This document shows, in pieces, positions 59,713-64,000 of a DNA stretch of 64,000 nucleotides (positions are counted from its first letter, which is position 1; each line of letters starts with the position of its first letter). The notes under the pieces were generated by a model, which did no database searches, was not told where the DNA came from, and was given only the letters and a program-made list of their open reading frames with translations. The position numbers were made by a program, and so were the translations under genes. The stretch comes from Micavibrio sp. (GTDB lineage Bacteria > Pseudomonadota > Alphaproteobacteria > Micavibrionales > Micavibrionaceae), in NCBI GenBank assembly GCA_030824965.1, contig JAPJQV010000007.1, forward strand, positions 1 through 64,000. The letters are read 5' to 3'.

Positions 59713-60819
59713 ATGTCATCCCCAAGCCAAAAAAATTCCCGGCCCATTTATGTATTAAAATCTATCATTCCTCCCATTGAGGAGTTTAAGAATCATATCG
59801 ATGAAATCTGGAAAAATCGCCAGTTTACAAATGACGGGCCGAAGCATTGGGAGCTGACTGATAAATTATGTAATTTTTTGCGCATAGACGATCTGGTTCT
59901 TGTTGGAAATGGAACCTATGCCCTTATTGCCGCACTGGAAGCGTTTAAATTTGAGCCGGGCGAGGTTATCACTACGCCTTTCACTTTTGTCGCAAGTTCA
60001 CATTGCCTGAAGCCATTAAACCTGACGCCTAAATTCGTCGATATCGAACCTGATGGCCTGACCATTGATCCTCAGGCGATAGAGGCCGCGATTACATCCG
60101 AAACCCGCGCTATCATGGCAGTGCATGTTTACGGTAATCCATGTAACGTCGAGGCTTTGCAAGATATTGCCGAGCGGCACAATCTAAAGATCATCTACGA
60201 CGCGGCCCATGCTTTTGGCGTTACCTATAAAGGTAAATCTATTTTTGAGTATGGAGATGCGTCCTGTGTAAGTTTTCATGCAACAAAGGCCTTTCATACT
60301 TTCGAGGGCGGGGCGGTATTTTCGCCTGATAAATCCGTCCTTGATTTCGTTCGCCGTTATAAAAACTTCGGTATTGAGGAAGGCGTTTTTGCCGAGCATG
60401 GTTTAAATACGAAAATGAGCGAAGTGCATGCTGCTATTGGACTGGTTAATCTGGTTCATTATGAAGAGCATGTCGCCAGGCGCCGCGAGATGTACGAAAG
60501 ATATAAAAGGGAACTGTCCGATATACTTGGTCTGAGCTTCGTTTCTTTCGAAAAACAGGAAAATGCGAATTATAATTATTGCCCGATATTATTTAAAGGA
60601 TACAGGGACGCGCTCTTTGAAAAATTTAAAGAAGCCGGAATTTTCACGAGAAAATATTTTTTCCCGTTGCTGACAGATATGCCGGCTTATGCCTCGTATA
60701 AGGAAAATTTTCCCGTTGCCAGCCGCATAGCGGAAGAAATTCTGTGTTTGCCTATTTATTCCGATTTAAGTGATGAAGAGCAGGATAGAATTATAGAAGT
60801 CGTTCGGGAGTTTAAATGA
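59713..60819 (+). CDS. DegT/DnrJ/EryC1/StrS-type sugar aminotransferase
   Basis: A 368-residue PLP enzyme of nucleotide-sugar biosynthesis. TPFTFVASSHCLKPLNLTPK is the substrate loop, IIYDAAHAFGV contains the cofactor-contacting Asp, and SFHATKAFHTFEGG has the Schiff-base lysine K192. The FHATK-FHT-EGG pattern is that of FdtB/QdtB/VioA-like enzymes acting on dTDP-keto-sugars. RmlA, encoded directly downstream with a 4-bp overlap, makes the dTDP-glucose precursor. No 4,6-dehydratase is in the window. A TAATAT box lies six bases before the ATG. Confidence 0.9.
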   Translation: MSSPSQKNSRPIYVLKSIIPPIEEFKNHIDEIWKNRQFTNDGPKHWELTDKLCNFLRIDDLVLVGNGTYALIAALEAFKFEPGEVITTPFTFVASSHCLKPLNLTPKFVDIEPDGLTIDPQAIEAAITSETRAIMAVHVYGNPCNVEALQDIAERHNLKIIYDAAHAFGVTYKGKSIFEYGDASCVSFHATKAFHTFEGGAVFSPDKSVLDFVRRYKNFGIEEGVFAEHGLNTKMSEVHAAIGLVNLVHYEEHVARRREMYERYKRELSDILGLSFVSFEKQENANYNYCPILFKGYRDALFEKFKEAGIFTRKYFFPLLTDMPAYASYKENFPVASRIAEEILCLPIYSDLSDEEQDRIIEVVREFK

Positions 60820-61712
60820 ATCGTAAAGGTATAATTCTGGCTGGTGGTTCGGGAACACGGCTCTATCCGGCAACGCTGGTCGTTAATAAGCAGTTGTTAC
60901 CTGTTTACGATAAGCCAATGATTTATTATCCCCTGTCTATTTTGATGCTGGCGGGCATTCGTGAAATACTCGTCATCTGCACACCCGAAGATTCTGCGAA
61001 ATTTCAGTATTTACTGGGTGACGGATCTGACTGGGGCGTATCATTTTCTTATGCAACACAGGATGCGCCTGAAGGATTGCCGCAAGCTTATACGATAGGC
61101 GAGAAATTTTTAAACGGCGCTCCATCAGCAATGATCTTGGGTGACAATATTATCTACGGCGCGGTTCTTGAGCCTTTGCTGAAACAGGCAAATGAAAGGC
61201 AAGATGGTGCAACCGTATTTACATACGGCATGCCTAATCCGGAACGCTTTGGCGTTATGTATTTCAATGACGATCGGACTCCAAAGGAAATCGTCGAAAA
61301 GCCTGAAAATCCGCAAAGCAATCATGCGGTAACGGGGTTGTATTTCTTTGATAAGAATGCTCCCGATATTGCCAGGAATTTGAGAAAGAGCAAGCGCGGG
61401 GAATATGAGATCACCGATGTCATTCGCCATTACATGAATGAAGGCAAGCTCGAGGTTCTACCCTTGGGTCGCGGATATACATGGATTGATACGGGTTTGC
61501 ATGAATCGCTTCTTGAGGCCGGAGAGTTCATTGCCATGGTTGAAAAACGCCAAAGATATAAAATAGGCTGTCCCGAAGAAATTGCCTGGCGTAAAAAATG
61601 GATAACGGACGAACAAATGCTGGCGCTGGCTCATGGGCGGTTGCGAAAAAGCGGATATGGGGAATATCTTGAAAATCTGGTAATGGCGGGCCGGTCGCCT
61701 AACTATATCTGA
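60816..61712 (+). CDS. rmlA: Glucose-1-phosphate thymidylyltransferase
   Basis: A 298-residue nucleotidyltransferase forming dTDP-glucose from dTTP and glucose-1-phosphate, first step of dTDP-deoxysugar synthesis. MNRKGIILAGGSGTRLYPAT is the nucleotide-binding start, VNKQLLPVYDKPMIYYPLS the hallmark loop, and LGDNIIYG the metal-site Asp. It overlaps the aminotransferase gene by four bases; WbqC follows 7 bp later. Confidence 0.97.
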   Translation: MNRKGIILAGGSGTRLYPATLVVNKQLLPVYDKPMIYYPLSILMLAGIREILVICTPEDSAKFQYLLGDGSDWGVSFSYATQDAPEGLPQAYTIGEKFLNGAPSAMILGDNIIYGAVLEPLLKQANERQDGATVFTYGMPNPERFGVMYFNDDRTPKEIVEKPENPQSNHAVTGLYFFDKNAPDIARNLRKSKRGEYEITDVIRHYMNEGKLEVLPLGRGYTWIDTGLHESLLEAGEFIAMVEKRQRYKIGCPEEIAWRKKWITDEQMLALAHGRLRKSGYGEYLENLVMAGRSPNYI

Positions 61713-61719
61713 TAATAGA

Positions 61720-62421
61720 ATGACCAAAAAAATCGGGATCATGCAGCCTTATTTTTTGCCTTATATGGGATATTGGCAACTTATAAATTTCTGCGACGAA
61801 TTTGTTGTCTACGATAATATTCAATATACGAAAAAGGGATGGATAACGCGTAATCGGTTTTTACAGAACGGCAAGGATGTTTTATTTTCCCTGCAGCTCA
61901 AAGCTGACTCCGATAAATTGCCGGTTTATAAAAGGGAGTTAGCGGAAAGTTTTGACCGGGATAAATTGATAAGGCAATTGAAGGAAGCTTATAAAAAAGC
62001 GCCTTACTATAGTGAAAATTTTTTCGTGATAGAGGAAATTATCAATTTTCCTGAAAACAATCTTTCGCTTTATATTCAAAACTCCCTTCGGAAAATATGT
62101 GCCTATTTGGATATAAAAACGCCTTTGATTGTTTCGTCGCAAATCGACGTCGATCATGAGTTAAAAGGTAAGGATAAAGTGGCGGCAATTTGCAAAGCTC
62201 TCGATGCCGATCAATATATTAATCCTATTGGTGGAATCGATTTATACGATAAGCTGGAATTCAAGAATAAGGGAATTGATTTGCAACTTATGAAATCCAT
62301 ACCGCTAGATTATGATGCTTTCGGAAGTCCGGCTATCCCACATCTGTCTGTTTTGGATGTGCTGATGTTCAATAGCCGCGCTCAGGTGATTGAATATCTC
62401 CAAGAATTCCGATTGGTCTGA
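61720..62421 (+). CDS. WbqC-family protein
   Basis: A 233-residue protein of the WbqC family, seen in O-antigen and flagellin-glycan clusters. KIGIMQPYFLPYMGYWQLIN is the N-terminal signature and YINPIGGIDLYDKLEFKNKG the second conserved block; LSVLDVLMFN near the end completes it. The family probably uses an acyl-CoA or cofactor to modify aminosugars, but no activity is settled. It fits the neighbouring aminotransferase and RmlA, where the amino-sugar would be its substrate. Confidence 0.9.
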   Translation: MTKKIGIMQPYFLPYMGYWQLINFCDEFVVYDNIQYTKKGWITRNRFLQNGKDVLFSLQLKADSDKLPVYKRELAESFDRDKLIRQLKEAYKKAPYYSENFFVIEEIINFPENNLSLYIQNSLRKICAYLDIKTPLIVSSQIDVDHELKGKDKVAAICKALDADQYINPIGGIDLYDKLEFKNKGIDLQLMKSIPLDYDAFGSPAIPHLSVLDVLMFNSRAQVIEYLQEFRLV

Positions 62422-62423
62422 CT

Positions 62424-63389
62424 ATGGTTTTCAAATGGAAAAAAATGGGCAAAGTATTCAACCCAATGGAGGTCAAAGACAGGCCTTGGATCACTCATTT
62501 CGCGCAAGGTCCGGCAACCCTTGTATTCGATGACTTTGTTCGTGTTTATTTTTCATGCCGCCCAAATCCAGACACATCGGGACAGTATGTAAGTTATTCT
62601 TCTTTCGTCGATTTCGATCGGAAGGACTTAACAAAGATTATTCGTGTCGCGGATAATCCTATTCTGAGTTTGGGTGAAACAGGTACGTTTGATGAATTCG
62701 GAACTTATCCTGTCTCCGTAATTAGGGACGGAAACAAAGTTCGGGCTTATTTCGGCGGCTGGACACGTTGCGAGTCGGTGCCTTTTAATGTCGCTATTGG
62801 TTGCGCGGTTAGTGAAGATAATGGGGAGACATTCGCGCGTTTGGGACCGGGCCCGATAATTTCCTATAGTCCGGAAGAGCCCTTCATCATGAGTGGCCCG
62901 AAAATCCGGCGTTTTGGAAATCAGTATTACCTTTATTATATTGCAGGCAAAAAATGGCTGATGCATGAAGGACGCCCAGAACCTGTCTACACGATCCGTT
63001 TGGCAATCTCAGATGACGGGCTTAACTGGAAAAAGTACGGGAAGGAGTTGATCCCCGCTAGGATTGAGGAAATGGAATGTCAGGCCAGCCCTGACGTGAT
63101 TTCGGCCAACGGCAAATATCACATGTTCTTCTGTTACCGCTACAGTACGGATTATCGAGGAAAAGATAAAGGGTACAGGATTGGTTATGCGTCATCTGAA
63201 GATGCGGTCAACTGGTCCAGGAATGATGATAAAGCAGGCATTACTATTTCCGACGAAGGATGGGATTCCGAGATGGTCAGCTATCCTCATGTATTCGAGC
63301 TGGACGGGAACATTTATATGTTCTATCTCGGCAATGGCGTGGGTCGTGAAGGATTTGGACTGGCGAAACTAGAAGGCGAATTGTCATGA
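62424..63389 (+). CDS. Glycosidase-like beta-propeller protein, first tandem copy
   Basis: A 321-residue protein resembling five-bladed propeller families (GH43/GH130-like). Repeated blade motifs include GTFDEFGTYPVSVIRDGNKV, AIGCAVSEDNGETF, IRLAISDDGLNWKKYGKELI and GYRIGYASSEDAVNW, i.e. aromatic/Asp Asp-box-like turns at regular spacing. No signal peptide is seen, so it acts in the cytoplasm, unusual for a glycosidase and suggesting a role in glycan assembly or a phosphorylase. The gene starts 2 bp after wbqC and overlaps a paralogue by four bases. Confidence 0.72.
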   Translation: MVFKWKKMGKVFNPMEVKDRPWITHFAQGPATLVFDDFVRVYFSCRPNPDTSGQYVSYSSFVDFDRKDLTKIIRVADNPILSLGETGTFDEFGTYPVSVIRDGNKVRAYFGGWTRCESVPFNVAIGCAVSEDNGETFARLGPGPIISYSPEEPFIMSGPKIRRFGNQYYLYYIAGKKWLMHEGRPEPVYTIRLAISDDGLNWKKYGKELIPARIEEMECQASPDVISANGKYHMFFCYRYSTDYRGKDKGYRIGYASSEDAVNWSRNDDKAGITISDEGWDSEMVSYPHVFELDGNIYMFYLGNGVGREGFGLAKLEGELS

Positions 63390-64000
63390 AATGGCGCAAG
63401 CTGGGACAGATTTTTGAAACGGAAAATTTTGCCCAATCTCCGCAAGCTCTTGTCCTTGCTGACCGGATAAGGGTCTATTACTCGACGCGCGTTGACGACA
63501 ATGGAAAATTCCTAAGTCGAATTGCGTTTGTCGATATAAAGAAAGATTTATCTGGAATTATCGGCCATTCCGATCAGGCGATTATTGAGCTGGGCGAACT
63601 CGGTACATTCGATGAGCACGGAATTTTTCCATTCAGCGTTTTTCAGGAAGAAGGGAAGATAGCCGCCTATACCTGCGGCTGGAGCCGCCGCAAGTCGGTT
63701 TCAGTTGAAACTTCAACAGGCTACGCCGTTTCTGATGATGAAGGGAAGTCTTTTAAAAAGCTGGGTAATGGCCCGGTATTTGGCGCTTCCTTACATGAGC
63801 CGTTTTTAGTCGGTGACTCTTTTGTTCGAAAATACGGCGCAATATATCACATGTGGTATATGTATGGAGTCCGTTGGGTCAGGGAAAATGAAAGCGCTGC
63901 CCCTGACAGGGTTTATAAGCTGGCTCATGCCGTATCGAACGATGGCATAAACTGGCAGCATGCCGAGCGGGATATTATTCCGAGCGTTCTCCATGAAAAT
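63386..64000 (+). CDS. Glycosidase-like beta-propeller protein, second tandem copy (3' partial)
   Basis: The frame opens at ATG 63386 (ATGA overlap with the previous stop) and remains open for 205 codons to the window end, so the gene is cut. It begins MKWRKLGQIFETENFAQSPQ and repeats the landmarks of the first copy: GTFDEHGIFPFSVF, GYAVSDDEGKSFKKLGNGPV and LAHAVSNDGINW. It is a clear paralogue of 62424-63389. Two cotranscribed copies suggest that they act as a pair or on two sugars. Confidence 0.78.
   Translation, partial: MKWRKLGQIFETENFAQSPQALVLADRIRVYYSTRVDDNGKFLSRIAFVDIKKDLSGIIGHSDQAIIELGELGTFDEHGIFPFSVFQEEGKIAAYTCGWSRRKSVSVETSTGYAVSDDEGKSFKKLGNGPVFGASLHEPFLVGDSFVRKYGAIYHMWYMYGVRWVRENESAAPDRVYKLAHAVSNDGINWQHAERDIIPSVLHEN

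Overview
The window looks like chromosomal DNA of an alphaproteobacterium of moderate G+C content. The evidence is the recG / sdhE / mfd neighbourhood, two LexA boxes of the alphaproteobacterial GTTC-N7-GTTC type, a stress promoter of EcfG type in front of a CsbD gene, a UdgX/radical-SAM pair, and a short palindromic repeat of the kind common in Rickettsiales-like genomes. The N-terminus of the pilin-like protein at 17517 recalls proteins I associate with Micavibrio-like genomes; that placement is an impression, not a demonstration. No rRNA, tRNA, CRISPR array, intact insertion sequence or prophage was seen.

Region by region. 1-3.4 kb: two-gene NHEJ operon (Ku, LigD). 3.4-6.4 kb: stress protein CsbD, then a Kef-type K+ efflux operon (KefF-like oxidoreductase, KefC-like antiporter, small cysteine-rich lipoprotein). 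6.4-12.8 kb: recG divergent from sdhE-mfd. 12.4-18.2 kb: AmgK-like kinase, two membrane proteins of envelope polysaccharide type, an aspartate aminotransferase and a pilin-like protein. 18.2-22.7 kb: accessory stretch with a patatin, an inverted repeat, a candidate anti-Shine-Dalgarno small RNA, unknown genes, a frameshifted small gene, a DUF3800 gene and a palindromic element that supplies the end of an ORF. 22.7-26 kb: operon of a GNAT enzyme, two BPL_N-type paralogues and trmFO. 26-27.6 kb: SOS-controlled Y-family polymerase divergent from a 29-codon membrane peptide. 27.7-33.5 kb: MacA-MacB-OMF efflux operon and two RcnB-like proteins. 33.5-36.1 kb: UdgX and its radical-SAM partner.

36.2-50 kb: a five-module hybrid histidine kinase, a type I secretion operon (large repeat adhesin, two ABC subunits, HlyD adaptor), and divergently a receiver-ATPase regulator. 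The two ABC subunits have lost complementary catalytic motifs, so they should form one heterodimer with a single good ATP site. 50-57.8 kb: two HI0933-type flavoproteins, a small lipoprotein, methyltransferases, SlyX, an LTA-synthase-type phosphotransferase and a cold-shock protein. 57.8-64 kb: surface-glycan cassette with an HMW1C-like glycosyltransferase, a sugar aminotransferase, RmlA, WbqC and two tandem beta-propeller proteins, the last cut by the window end.

The strongest candidates for something undescribed are the SOS-box-driven 29-residue membrane peptide at 27461 (size and control match Caulobacter SidA), the small RNA at 19713-19791, and the asymmetric adhesin exporter, possibly linked to N-glycosylation by the HMW1C-like enzyme.
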